54,253 nt of DNA, taken from contig NZ_VKHR01000032.1 of NCBI RefSeq assembly GCF_009663145.1, forward strand, positions 581 to 54,833, in the 5' to 3' direction. The notes under the pieces are model-generated. The model ran no database searches. It was not told where the DNA came from and was given only the letters and a program-made list of their open reading frames with translations. The position numbers and the translations under genes were made by a program. Positions 24,112 to 32,294 of this stretch are shown one piece after another. The DNA is from Shewanella sp. TC10. Its GTDB lineage: Bacteria > Pseudomonadota > Gammaproteobacteria > Enterobacterales > Shewanellaceae. How positions within the stretch are numbered: position 1 is the stretch's first letter; each line of letters begins with the position of its first letter.

Positions 24112-26169
24112 CTAACCGTTTATTAAATTGGATTTACTAGCTGAGGTTTTTACATATCGGCTGCAAAAATCAGCTTTAGTGAGTGGTTTTGAAAACATAA
24201 ACCCTTGCAAATAATCGCATGATAATTGTTTCAGTAGTTGCTGTTGTGATGGGTTCTCAATCCCTTCGGCGACGACTTTAACGCCAATATTGTGTGCCAT
24301 GGTGATAATGGCTCTTACCAAGGCGACACTACTTTCATTGCTAGAAATATTGGTGATAAAGGAACGATCAATTTTAATGATATCGATATCCAATTCTTGC
24401 AGGTAGGCAAGAGAAGAGTAGCCTACGCCAAAGTCATCAATAGCGACCTTAATACCGTTATTATTGAGCAACTTCAATTGCTGTTTAATCGACGAATCAG
24501 GTGTCATCAAGGTATTTTCTGTCACTTCAATTAAGAATGAGCCATGGGGTAATTTGGATTTATTACAGTCTAATATCCACTGATCAATCCAATTACCAGT
24601 TTTATCGATTTCAATTGGTGAGGTATTCACGCTAATTTGGATAATCTTGCCACTTATTTGATAAAACTCTTTAGCATCGGCAATGACTTGTTGGCGAACC
24701 CAATTACCAATATCAACGATTAAGCCATTTTCTTCTGCAACATGAATAAATTCATTAGGTTCAATCATGCCCCATTTAGGGTGATGCCAGCGGATCAGTG
24801 CTTCAACCTTTTTGACTTCACCGCCCTCAATATTAACGATGGGTTGATAGAGTAATTGAAATTGATTTAATTTAATGGCTTGCCTTAACTCTTCTATTAA
24901 TCGTCTTTTTCCTAGTGCTTGTTCTTCCATGGCAAAAGAGAAAAATTCGTAACGATTGCGGCCTTTATTTTTAGACAAGTACATAGCTTGATCGGCATGT
25001 TTAACCACATCTTCAATGGATTTGCCGTCACTTGGATAAAAGGTGAGTCCGATACTACTGGTAATATAAACTTGCTCATTCTTAATTGTGATAGGCTGAA
25101 TTAAGCTGCTTTTTATCACCTCGGCAATTTCACTGGCGCGGCGCTGATCGCTTATCCCTTCAACAATAAGGGTAAACTCATCGCCACCTAATCGAGCGAC
25201 AGTATCATGGCTGCGGACACAATTTTTGAGGCGTTTAGCCACTTGCTGCAAAAGCAAGTCGCCATAGTCATGACCTAAGGTATCGTTAATTTCTTTAAAG
25301 CCATCAAGGTCAATAAAAACTAACGTGAATATCATATTCTCAGTATCAATTAATGACTGTAATTTCTCATAAAAATAGCGGCGATTTGGCAGAGCTGTTA
25401 GCCCATCTTGATAGGCGTATTCGTGTAATTTCTCATTAGCACTTTCAAGCTCCTCAGTACGAAGCTTTACTTGGCTTTCCAGTCGTTTATCACGCTGCTC
25501 AATGTTTTCGAGCATGTCGTTAAAGTGAGAGCTTAATTTGCCGACTTCGTCATGGGATAGCTCCTTGGCTCTAAGGCTGTAGTCGTTGGAATCAGAGACT
25601 CGTTCTGCGATGGTCGCCAGATGCAAAATCGGCGTTAAAAAACGACGACGTAAAATAAGTGATAATGAAAAGCTGATTCCAAGGGCGAATATCAATAAGA
25701 TGATAATAAACTGGCCGTAAAATTTAACGCGTGCATTGATATAGCTATCATCTGCCAAAATGAGGATTTGACCGTATTCCAGCCCATCCAAAGCGAGTGG
25801 ATTAGTGATTTGGGTGACATTCAAACTAGGACTTAAAATACTGTCAGATTGGGCGTGTTCTTGACTGACAAATGCCACGACGTTGTCTTGATTATCAGTG
25901 ACAGTGACAGAAACAATATCGTCACGTAGCAGTATTGGCTGGATTAACTCTTGAATTGCGTCTTGATCATCAAACAACACCGCAGCAGTAATATTAGGTG
26001 CCATCATTTTAGCGACGGTTTTTAGTCCATCAACTTGTTCACGTTTGGCGGTGGTCAGTTCATAGGCACTAAATACAAAAGTGACGGTAATGATAGATGC
26101 AAAAGAAACTCCCATTAATATCATGAGTAATTTTTTGCTGATGGTGTTCATTGAAAAGAATTTTTTCAT
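24112..26169 (-). CDS. YfiN-like CHASE8/HAMP protein with GGDEF and EAL domains
   Basis: A 685-residue inner-membrane c-di-GMP enzyme. Transmembrane helix about 13-33, a periplasmic CHASE8-like domain about 34-150 (KTVAKMMAPNITAAVLFDDQDAIQELIQPI), a second helix about 155-175, and HAMP (LATIAERVSDSNDYSLRAKELSHDEVG). GGDEF is LGGDEF with an I-site RSHD five residues before it. EAL has VEALIRWHHP, ITENTLM-like VTENTLM, DDFGVGYSSL, KIDRSF and VAEGIE, so both synthase and phosphodiesterase could act. ATG 26169 follows AGGTGA, which contains the yfiR stop; the genes are 4 nt apart. Third gene of the receptor-yfiR operon; YfiR should bind its periplasmic domain. Confidence 0.9.
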   Translation of the reverse strand: MKKFFSMNTISKKLLMILMGVSFASIITVTFVFSAYELTTAKREQVDGLKTVAKMMAPNITAAVLFDDQDAIQELIQPILLRDDIVSVTVTDNQDNVVAFVSQEHAQSDSILSPSLNVTQITNPLALDGLEYGQILILADDSYINARVKFYGQFIIILLIFALGISFSLSLILRRRFLTPILHLATIAERVSDSNDYSLRAKELSHDEVGKLSSHFNDMLENIEQRDKRLESQVKLRTEELESANEKLHEYAYQDGLTALPNRRYFYEKLQSLIDTENMIFTLVFIDLDGFKEINDTLGHDYGDLLLQQVAKRLKNCVRSHDTVARLGGDEFTLIVEGISDQRRASEIAEVIKSSLIQPITIKNEQVYITSSIGLTFYPSDGKSIEDVVKHADQAMYLSKNKGRNRYEFFSFAMEEQALGKRRLIEELRQAIKLNQFQLLYQPIVNIEGGEVKKVEALIRWHHPKWGMIEPNEFIHVAEENGLIVDIGNWVRQQVIADAKEFYQISGKIIQISVNTSPIEIDKTGNWIDQWILDCNKSKLPHGSFLIEVTENTLMTPDSSIKQQLKLLNNNGIKVAIDDFGVGYSSLAYLQELDIDIIKIDRSFITNISSNESSVALVRAIITMAHNIGVKVVAEGIENPSQQQLLKQLSCDYLQGFMFSKPLTKADFCSRYVKTSASKSNLING

Positions 26170-26173
26170 GGCG

Positions 26174-26713
26174 TCACCTATCCAGTACGCGACCAAGTCG
26201 CAATACTTTCGAGCTCATGGTGATGCCGGATTGCTGTAACTGTTTGGGTGATATCTCGAACCTTATTTTACCGCTGGCGATGAAAAAACGAATGTGTCCA
26301 CCTGCTTCAATAAACCCCTGTGACTCACCGACCACCATAGTGTTTACCAAAATAGATGATTGGCTTTGTTTCAAATTGAGCCAGTCTGAAAATGTCTTAG
26401 TCGTAATGAAGAGCAATTGGCATTTGTTAACTTGTTCTGTTTCAAGTGTAATTTGCTGCATGATAATAGGCTGATTATCAACGCTTCGATGGTTTAGCAC
26501 TTTTCTAGCGGTATTGATAAATGCTTCGTCTGAACTACATAGAATAAACTCATTATTTTCAGCGGTATTTTCTTGCCAGTCGCCATAACGGGCAAAGTTA
26601 TATAAAAAGCCAGCTTTGAGTGCATGCTCTTGTTCAGCAGCAATTACACTTTGGCTACTTAGCGGCAAAAGTGAGAGTAGTAATACATTTAAAAGCTGAA
26701 TGATATTACGCAT
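26174..26713 (-). CDS. yfiR: YfiR-family periplasmic repressor
   Basis: A 179-residue periplasmic protein of the DUF4154/YfiR family. The signal peptide ends near SVIA-AE (about residue 25). HALKAGFLYNFARYGDWQ is the family's beginning; CSSDEAF, a mid Cys (NKCQLLFITTKT), SQGFIEAGGHIRFF and RFEISPKQLQQSGITMSSKVLRLGR follow in the usual order. In Pseudomonas YfiR binds the periplasmic domain of the diguanylate cyclase YfiN and silences it. Here it lies between a TonB-receptor-like gene (7-bp gap) and a CHASE8-like/GGDEF/EAL gene (its stop lies inside that gene's ribosome-binding site). No YfiB lipoprotein is present. Confidence 0.9.
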   Translation of the reverse strand: MRNIIQLLNVLLLSLLPLSSQSVIAAEQEHALKAGFLYNFARYGDWQENTAENNEFILCSSDEAFINTARKVLNHRSVDNQPIIMQQITLETEQVNKCQLLFITTKTFSDWLNLKQSQSSILVNTMVVGESQGFIEAGGHIRFFIASGKIRFEISPKQLQQSGITMSSKVLRLGRVLDR

Positions 26714-26720
26714 CTAAAAA

Positions 26721-28778
26721 TTAGAAATTCGCAGTTACTTTAAACAACACACTTTCATCAATGTAATTTGGGATAGTGTAGGTTTCTTGACGATTTGCAT
26801 ATTCAAGGTGACTTCCTGCAAACAAGTTTTTGCCGGTAACAGATAGCCCCCAGTGTTGGCTTAGTTCCCAGTTCCAAGTTAAATCAAGTAAGGTGTAATT
26901 CTCGGTTTGATAAGCATCACTGTTCTCGACTCTTACCGTGGCGAAAATGTTATGACTATCAAATACGTGGACATCTGCTTTGGCAAATATTTGTCGTGTG
27001 GTTGAGTCTCGGCCAATGGCTGGGAAGGTGTTCTCAGCAAGATCATAATCAAAAGTATTGTAGCTATAACCTAATTCAGCGTTAAACATTTCGGCTGGCA
27101 CCCAAGACAAAACAATATCTCCGCCTTGAGTGGTGACATCTGCATTAGAAACAATATCAAATTGAATGGTCGTTTGGGTTAAGGCTTGTGAAGCCAGTTG
27201 TATTTGACCTGCTTGGAAAAGAGCTAGGATGGGTAAAAATTGCTCCATGTTTGGATCAATATCAATAACAGCAACGTTTTCTGTGTCTGTATGATAAAGC
27301 GATACATCAAGGTTCCATGAATCCTGTGATAAACGATAACCCACTTCATAGGATAATGATGTTTCGGCCTCGACCTGATCATTGCCATTTAAATAGGTCT
27401 TTATGTGGTAATCATCTATCGACTCAATGCCTGTAGCAAAAGGTAGTACTTCGCTAACTTTTTGACCATTAATGGCATAGTTATCATTAAATTCAATGAG
27501 TGAGGGGATACGAACACTTTGGGATACAGAGGACCATAGCACTTGATTTTCTTCGGGTTTCCATAACAGCCTTGCGAGAGGTTGATACTCCCAATCCGTT
27601 AAGTCGTTATGCTCAACTCTAGTGCCAAGAATAAAATCAACTTGTTCCGGAATGAGCGCAAACTGTGCCTGAACAAAGCCGCCGTATTGCTGTAAATTAT
27701 CGAAGTGTTTATCACTGTGGAGAAATAAACTGTCTTCAAATGAAATTGTGCTATAGCGGTAATTTAATCCCCAATCCAGTTGTAAAGCTTGATAAATAAA
27801 GTTCATCTGATAATCAATGTCAAATGACTCAAATTCTTCTTGGAGGTAGGTTTGCGAGCCAGATTGATTCAACCATGAAGCTTGGAACATCTGATTTGCT
27901 GAGTCTGAGATTCTATTTTCAAGGCGAGCCATTAACCGTGAGTCTGTGCGTTCTAGCTCATCGGAAAAGGTCACATTTTGATTAGTATCATCGACAACGC
28001 CGCGATAGTTTTGTCCAAGTGTAGACTCTGTCATGTCCCCTTGAATAAACCCCGACCAATCATCATTGTGCGAAAAGTCTAATCGACCACCAAAAGAGTA
28101 TTGTTCTGTGGTGTCATTAGGCTCAACAGTCAGGCCTTTTTTAGATGCATTGCCATCTTTTACATGGCCGTAAACTCGGTAGCTTCCATTACTACCTATA
28201 TCATCACCATAGCGAATGTTAGCATCAATATTAACTTGGCTACCGCTAGCTGCATCAACAAACAGGCCGCGAGTATCAATGCTGTTTTTGGTAATAATAT
28301 TGATGACGCCATTATTGGCATTGCTGCTCCAAAGCTGTCCACCTTGGCCGCGAATGACTTCTATTCGTTCAATGTCATAGAGTGGAACGTTGAGTGTTTC
28401 CCAATACACAGCTGAAAACTGCGGGGTATAAAGACTTTGGCCATCAATCATGACCAACATTTTACTGGAAAACCTTGAAGCGACCCCGCGAGCTGAAATA
28501 GCCCACTGGTTGTTATCAAGTTGGCGAACCACGAGTCCTGGCACCATTTTTAATGCTTCTGGGACCGAGGATGCACCAGAATGTATGATCCTTTCTTTAG
28601 TTAAAACATAAATGGAAGTTGCGGTATCGAAGGCTGATTGAGAACGTTTCATTGCAGACGTGACTTGGACATCCATTGCCATTAATAACTCTAAATCTAA
28701 ATCTTCCAGTGAATCGACAGCCTGAGCTATAGGAGATATAACCATTAAGGGGATTAATAAGTTAAAGTGTCTTTTCAA
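26721..28778 (-). CDS. TonB-dependent receptor-like outer-membrane protein
   Basis: A 685-residue outer-membrane protein. The signal peptide ends at AQA (about residue 20). The motif LELLMAMDVQVTSAMKRSQSAF precedes the plug (about 45-165; WAISARGVASRFSSKMLVMIDG, RIEVIRGQGGQLWSSNANNGVINIIT). A 22-strand barrel ends with VLFKVTANF (terminal Phe). This subgroup, with LLxMxVxVTSA and ISARG, commonly sits beside YfiR and GGDEF genes in marine gammaproteobacteria and may sense rather than import; the ligand is unknown. First gene of the operon; the next gene is 7 bp downstream. The upstream gap of about 600 bp carries a tandem repeat. Confidence 0.9.
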   Translation of the reverse strand: MKRHFNLLIPLMVISPIAQAVDSLEDLDLELLMAMDVQVTSAMKRSQSAFDTATSIYVLTKERIIHSGASSVPEALKMVPGLVVRQLDNNQWAISARGVASRFSSKMLVMIDGQSLYTPQFSAVYWETLNVPLYDIERIEVIRGQGGQLWSSNANNGVINIITKNSIDTRGLFVDAASGSQVNIDANIRYGDDIGSNGSYRVYGHVKDGNASKKGLTVEPNDTTEQYSFGGRLDFSHNDDWSGFIQGDMTESTLGQNYRGVVDDTNQNVTFSDELERTDSRLMARLENRISDSANQMFQASWLNQSGSQTYLQEEFESFDIDYQMNFIYQALQLDWGLNYRYSTISFEDSLFLHSDKHFDNLQQYGGFVQAQFALIPEQVDFILGTRVEHNDLTDWEYQPLARLLWKPEENQVLWSSVSQSVRIPSLIEFNDNYAINGQKVSEVLPFATGIESIDDYHIKTYLNGNDQVEAETSLSYEVGYRLSQDSWNLDVSLYHTDTENVAVIDIDPNMEQFLPILALFQAGQIQLASQALTQTTIQFDIVSNADVTTQGGDIVLSWVPAEMFNAELGYSYNTFDYDLAENTFPAIGRDSTTRQIFAKADVHVFDSHNIFATVRVENSDAYQTENYTLLDLTWNWELSQHWGLSVTGKNLFAGSHLEYANRQETYTIPNYIDESVLFKVTANF

Positions 28779-29050
28779 AGTTTACTCTCCGACAGTGTGC
28801 ATATGCACTGTTATTCGCAATGTGCCTTTGTCGCGCTACTACAATTTATCTTATCATGTTAAATAATTGTTGAGTGCTTTTGTGTGATTGTATTATTACC
28901 TTTTGCGATATAGATCCTTTAAGTGGCATGAAGCTGGTATTAATCAATTTATTACTGAATGCTGAGATGAGCTTTTAAGTGAGAGAATAAGAAAACCACT
29001 TTTCACTTAATGAGGATCATTAATCGCTCAGTTATTTATTAGCGATTTAT

Positions 29051-29163
29051 TGGCCTTCATATACTGGCCTTTCATTTACAGGCAATTCACTTACCGACCA
29101 TTCAATTATCAGCCATTCAATTATCAGCCATTCATTTATGGACCATTCATTTATGGATCATGT
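29051..29163. repeat. Degenerate 15-bp tandem repeat, about seven copies
   Basis: Units such as GGCAATTCACTTACC, GACCATTCAATTATCA, GCCATTCAATTATCA, GCCATTCATTTATG and GACCATTCATTTATG follow head to tail. It lies between the TonB-receptor gene start and the alginate lyase end. The rest of 28779-29350 shows no gene, only A/T-rich sequence and the receptor promoter. Confidence 0.8.
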
Positions 29164-29349
29164 ATAGGTAAATACTCATGAGTTGAGTGCTCACAAATTC
29201 CTATTTAGCTTGAGGTCCTTTAGCTATAATTTACTTAATATAAATAAGTGTATACCAAACATTAGCATTATGCTTTTTGGTTTAAATCTAGGAAAAAGCT
29301 AGGGTTGCTAGCTTTGAATAATAACTAGTCGTTGAGCAACTGTGGCAAA

Positions 29350-29387
29350 TACAAAAAGTGACCTATGCCGGAGAGGATAGGTCACTT
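29350..29387 (-). terminator. Terminator of the alginate lyase gene
   Basis: AAGTGACCTAT (29356-29366) and ATAGGTCACTT (29377-29387) form an 11-bp stem with a 10-nt loop; on the minus strand it is followed by TTTTTG. It lies 9 bp past the stop codon. Confidence 0.85.
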
Positions 29388-29395
29388 CTATATAC

Positions 29396-31219
29396 TTAGT
29401 ATGCGTAACCAGTATGTTTATTACTTAAACTGTAAAAGGTCGCTTGGACATAGTCATCTGCGTCACCCGTGTTGTTTTGGTTATAAACACCGGCTTTAAA
29501 GTACATATATTGGTCGCCTGCATCATAAGAGCTACCACTCATATCCACTTCTTCAACTACATCAGCTTTACCTTCACGCATGATAGTCACAGTTAAGGTA
29601 TTTCCCACTACTTTAACTTGGTAACTGAACTTCTCATCAAGGCTGATGCCATCAGCAGGATCTGAAGCTGAGCTGCTGCGAGATCCAATCATCTCGTAAT
29701 ATTGTTCAGAACCAGTAATAGGCTCATGGGCAATATAGATTGAACCTTTGCTATTTGATGGTAGTTTGCGGTAATACAGACGTAGCGGCTCATCATCGTT
29801 AGCATGAATTTGGCCGACAATCACACGTCCTACTTGGCTACTGTCACCTGTGGTCGTCACATAGTTAACGGCAAGCGTTGCTTCTAAAACGCCATCAACG
29901 CCGCCTGCTGCATTTTGATCTGACGAAGGTGCGCTGCCAAATACCCAGTTGTTGCCACCGACACCTTGAGTGCTATAACTGGTATCTCCACGGCGCAACA
30001 TTTCACGTAACTCAGTACGGGCGTAGCTGGTGTTAGTTGAGGTTTTTGGTGCATCAATTGGACATCTAAATACCATGCCTCCATCTGCAGCAGTATAAAA
30101 ATACGGAGTACGACTATAACCACTGGATAATTCGATTTCTTTAATGGTGTCAGATTTACCATCACTATTTTCATCAACTGGGACACCTAAGGTCCAGTCC
30201 ACTAATTCAAAGTTTCCAGAAGGGGGTAAATCAGGATCTAAGTTACCGACAGGATTACTGGGTTCGGTTGGGTCAGTAGGTTCTGTAGGATCAGTGGGTG
30301 CAGAACCATCTGAACAACCATTAATTTTAGTTTCAATAATACTATTCCAAGTATTAGATGAATTACCGTAACCGGTTATTCTCACTAACTGAGCACTGGT
30401 ATCCGTGACATCGTATTCTTCTAGTCCAGCATTACTGCCACTTGATTGACCTGAAGATAAGACTGATGACCAACTGCTACCATCTGCAGAAGTTTCTATA
30501 TCAAAGTACGATGCGCGCTCATTACCCTTAAACCAAGCAACAGACACAGATTTCACTTCTGACTGTACACCTAAATCATAGGTAATGGTTTTACCTTCTC
30601 CGTTAGATGACCAACGAGATTCAGTATCATAGCTGTTATCAATGGTATTGTTGGGTCCGTGGCCATCATTAGTGCCATTATCTGTTGCGGCTACAATGGT
30701 TAGGGCGCTACTGCCTGTACAAGTGACTGGTGTAGTCGGCTCTGAAGGTTCAGTTGTATCAGATGATGTTGTAAGTTCGAAAGAGTCAAAACGACCTTCA
30801 TTACCAAAGTATTCCCCATATATGGTAACGCTAGTCGCTGAGCCACTATTAAACGATACACTGGCCTGTTGCCAGTCGCTGCTACTGATGTTGGTTGATT
30901 CGCTCACACCACTTGCTGATACACCAATTTTACCACCACCCTTTACATAGGCTGTTAGGGTGTAATCACTGTTTGAATCGATATTAATTGTTTGTTCAAC
31001 TCTGCCGTTTGAGCCAGACATTTTTGCTGAGTTGCTGCCTTCAAAGGCCACACCCGAAACTGAAGATGGGTCGGTATCAATCCAGCCATCAAAGCTACTT
31101 TCAAAGCCTGAGTTGGTTATGTTGATTGTTGCTGCACTGATATTAGCTGCAGTAAAGCTTGCGGTGAACGCTGTTGCCAGAGTAATGGCAAGTTGAGTCT
31201 TGTTATAACGTTTTATCAT
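29396..31219 (-). CDS. Multidomain PL7 alginate lyase with two binding domains
   Basis: A 607-residue secreted enzyme. Signal peptide to about residue 29. First beta-sandwich binding module about 30-152 (ITNSGFESSFDGW, CBM4/16-like), linker rich in Thr/Glu/Pro, second module of the F5/8 C (CBM32) type about 165-300 (GEGKTITYDLGVQSEVKSV), a TDPTEPTDPTEP linker, then the PL7 catalytic domain about 330-607. Catalytic signatures: RTELREML, QIH (Ile rather than Val; the family associates QIH with poly-G or mixed substrates) and YFKAGVYNQN. It degrades alginate outside the cell. It stands alone: no oligoalginate lyase, transporter or uronate pathway gene is nearby. Confidence 0.93.
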   Translation of the reverse strand: MIKRYNKTQLAITLATAFTASFTAANISAATINITNSGFESSFDGWIDTDPSSVSGVAFEGSNSAKMSGSNGRVEQTINIDSNSDYTLTAYVKGGGKIGVSASGVSESTNISSSDWQQASVSFNSGSATSVTIYGEYFGNEGRFDSFELTTSSDTTEPSEPTTPVTCTGSSALTIVAATDNGTNDGHGPNNTIDNSYDTESRWSSNGEGKTITYDLGVQSEVKSVSVAWFKGNERASYFDIETSADGSSWSSVLSSGQSSGSNAGLEEYDVTDTSAQLVRITGYGNSSNTWNSIIETKINGCSDGSAPTDPTEPTDPTEPSNPVGNLDPDLPPSGNFELVDWTLGVPVDENSDGKSDTIKEIELSSGYSRTPYFYTAADGGMVFRCPIDAPKTSTNTSYARTELREMLRRGDTSYSTQGVGGNNWVFGSAPSSDQNAAGGVDGVLEATLAVNYVTTTGDSSQVGRVIVGQIHANDDEPLRLYYRKLPSNSKGSIYIAHEPITGSEQYYEMIGSRSSSASDPADGISLDEKFSYQVKVVGNTLTVTIMREGKADVVEEVDMSGSSYDAGDQYMYFKAGVYNQNNTGDADDYVQATFYSLSNKHTGYAY

Positions 31220-31400
31220 TATTATACCTTAGGTCGTTTCCCCATAGAGTTAACAACCTATTCAGCAAGATCGACTGCTTTATCTCAGCAGTTTGATCTG
31301 ATCATTCTATGACAAGTGAATGGCAACTGAATAAGCTGTTGCTGCCTAATACATAAAATGACCTCAGTAATGTAATACACTATTTGAAGCATTAGGTGCT

Positions 31401-31466
31401 ATTGGTTATATGATCGTGTTACCAATTTGTAAAACTAATTTGTATGTAAATATTGTAAATTGGTAA
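31401..31466. promoter_or_regulatory. Inverted half-site cluster upstream of the alginate lyase
   Basis: TTACCAATTT (31419-31428) is a perfect inverted match to AAATTGGTAA (31457-31466), and a further ATTGGT lies at 31401-31406, inverted to the ACCAAT at 31421-31426. The spacing suits a GntR- or LacI-type dimer pair or a DNA loop. It is about 200 bp before the lyase start; the regulator is not nearby. Confidence 0.4.
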
Positions 31467-31815
31467 TATTATTTTGACGCTAAAGCCTTGATGAGAAAAT
31501 TAGAACCATTAAGGCTCTGTATTTATTAAAATATATATGTCGTCAAAATTTAGTTGAACAACGGATTAATTCTTATACTTTTTTAATCTATCTATATAAG
31601 TATTAGCTACAATAAATGGCTAAACTGAAATATGTCGATTATATATAAATTGGTAAGGTAGATTGTGTTCGGTCGCTTTCATGTATCGATGATTTCTTGC
31701 AAGATAATCTTTATGCGAGCAGTTCAGGTATCAAAGATTTGATAGAGATTAGAAGTCACTTAGCCAACTCTTATTCAGCCATGGGCAATTATTTCTTGGT
31801 TCACTCGATGGGGCG

Positions 31816-31899
31816 CTGTGTGAAGTAGGGCTGTGTGAAGTAGGGCTGTGCGAAGGAGAACGGTGTAAAGTAGGGCAGTGCCAAGGAGAACTGTAAAAG
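31816..31899. repeat. 15-bp tandem array, 5.6 copies in strict register
   Basis: CTGTGTGAAGTAGGG occurs twice exactly (31816-31830, 31831-31845), then CTGTGCGAAGGAGAA, CGGTGTAAAGTAGGG, CAGTGCCAAGGAGAA and CTGTAAAAG. Two variant endings alternate (AAGTAGGG and AAGGAGAA), so part of the array may have grown as 30-bp dimers. Confidence 0.85.
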
Positions 31900-32175
31900 A
31901 TTAGTGATATTTACACTCTTTAAGGTATGAGCTTACTCTCATTTTTGAACATCTATTAACAGGGTTATAAATTTGTATCTTGGTGACAAAACTTACTGTT
32001 TTGAAAGTATTTTGTATTAACATCTCTGGTTGTATTTCTAGCTGAATATTAAAGCAAGTTATTAAAACAACTAACAAAAGCAATCAACCTAGTGTTTATC
32101 TCTGCTATTTGCTCAGAGTTTAAAATAAAACGTTTTTTGATAGTTTACACTTATCTAACATCCCGCCTGCACTAG

Positions 32176-32196
32176 GGGGTTGCGGCTGACAACCCC
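32176..32196 (+). promoter_or_regulatory. GC-rich hairpin in the cstA upstream region
   Basis: GGGGTTG (32176-32182) and CAACCCC (32190-32196) form a 7-bp stem with a 7-nt loop CGGCTGA, about 100 bp before the start codon. It has no T run, so it is not a standard terminator; it could be an operator or an mRNA leader structure. Confidence 0.35.
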
Positions 32197-32294
32197 TACT
32201 TTGGTATAACACAGTGACACTTGACCAATGCTACATAGTGGCTGACACTCAAGGCTATTCTAATACCCTATAAAGTTATGGATGGCACAATAAC

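Larger units (their letters stand above)
31220..32294. other. Long non-coding gap between alginate lyase and cstA
   Basis: This 1.07-kb gap has no credible gene: the one frame above 60 codons (31901-32083, minus) has no ribosome-binding site and mixed, repeat-adjacent sequence. It contains clustered ATTGGT half-sites near 31401-31466, a 15-bp tandem array at 31816-31899 and a GC-rich hairpin at 32176-32196, all listed separately. Confidence 0.5.

Noticed and set aside
8884..31219. Alginate-export-type porin and alginate lyase read as one alginate locus
   Set aside because: They lie 20 kb apart in separate units; no other alginate genes are nearby, and such porins are often not alginate-specific.
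31901..32083. 60-codon frame on the minus strand in the large gap
   Set aside because: It has no ribosome-binding site, unusual composition and overlaps low-complexity sequence; no recognisable family.
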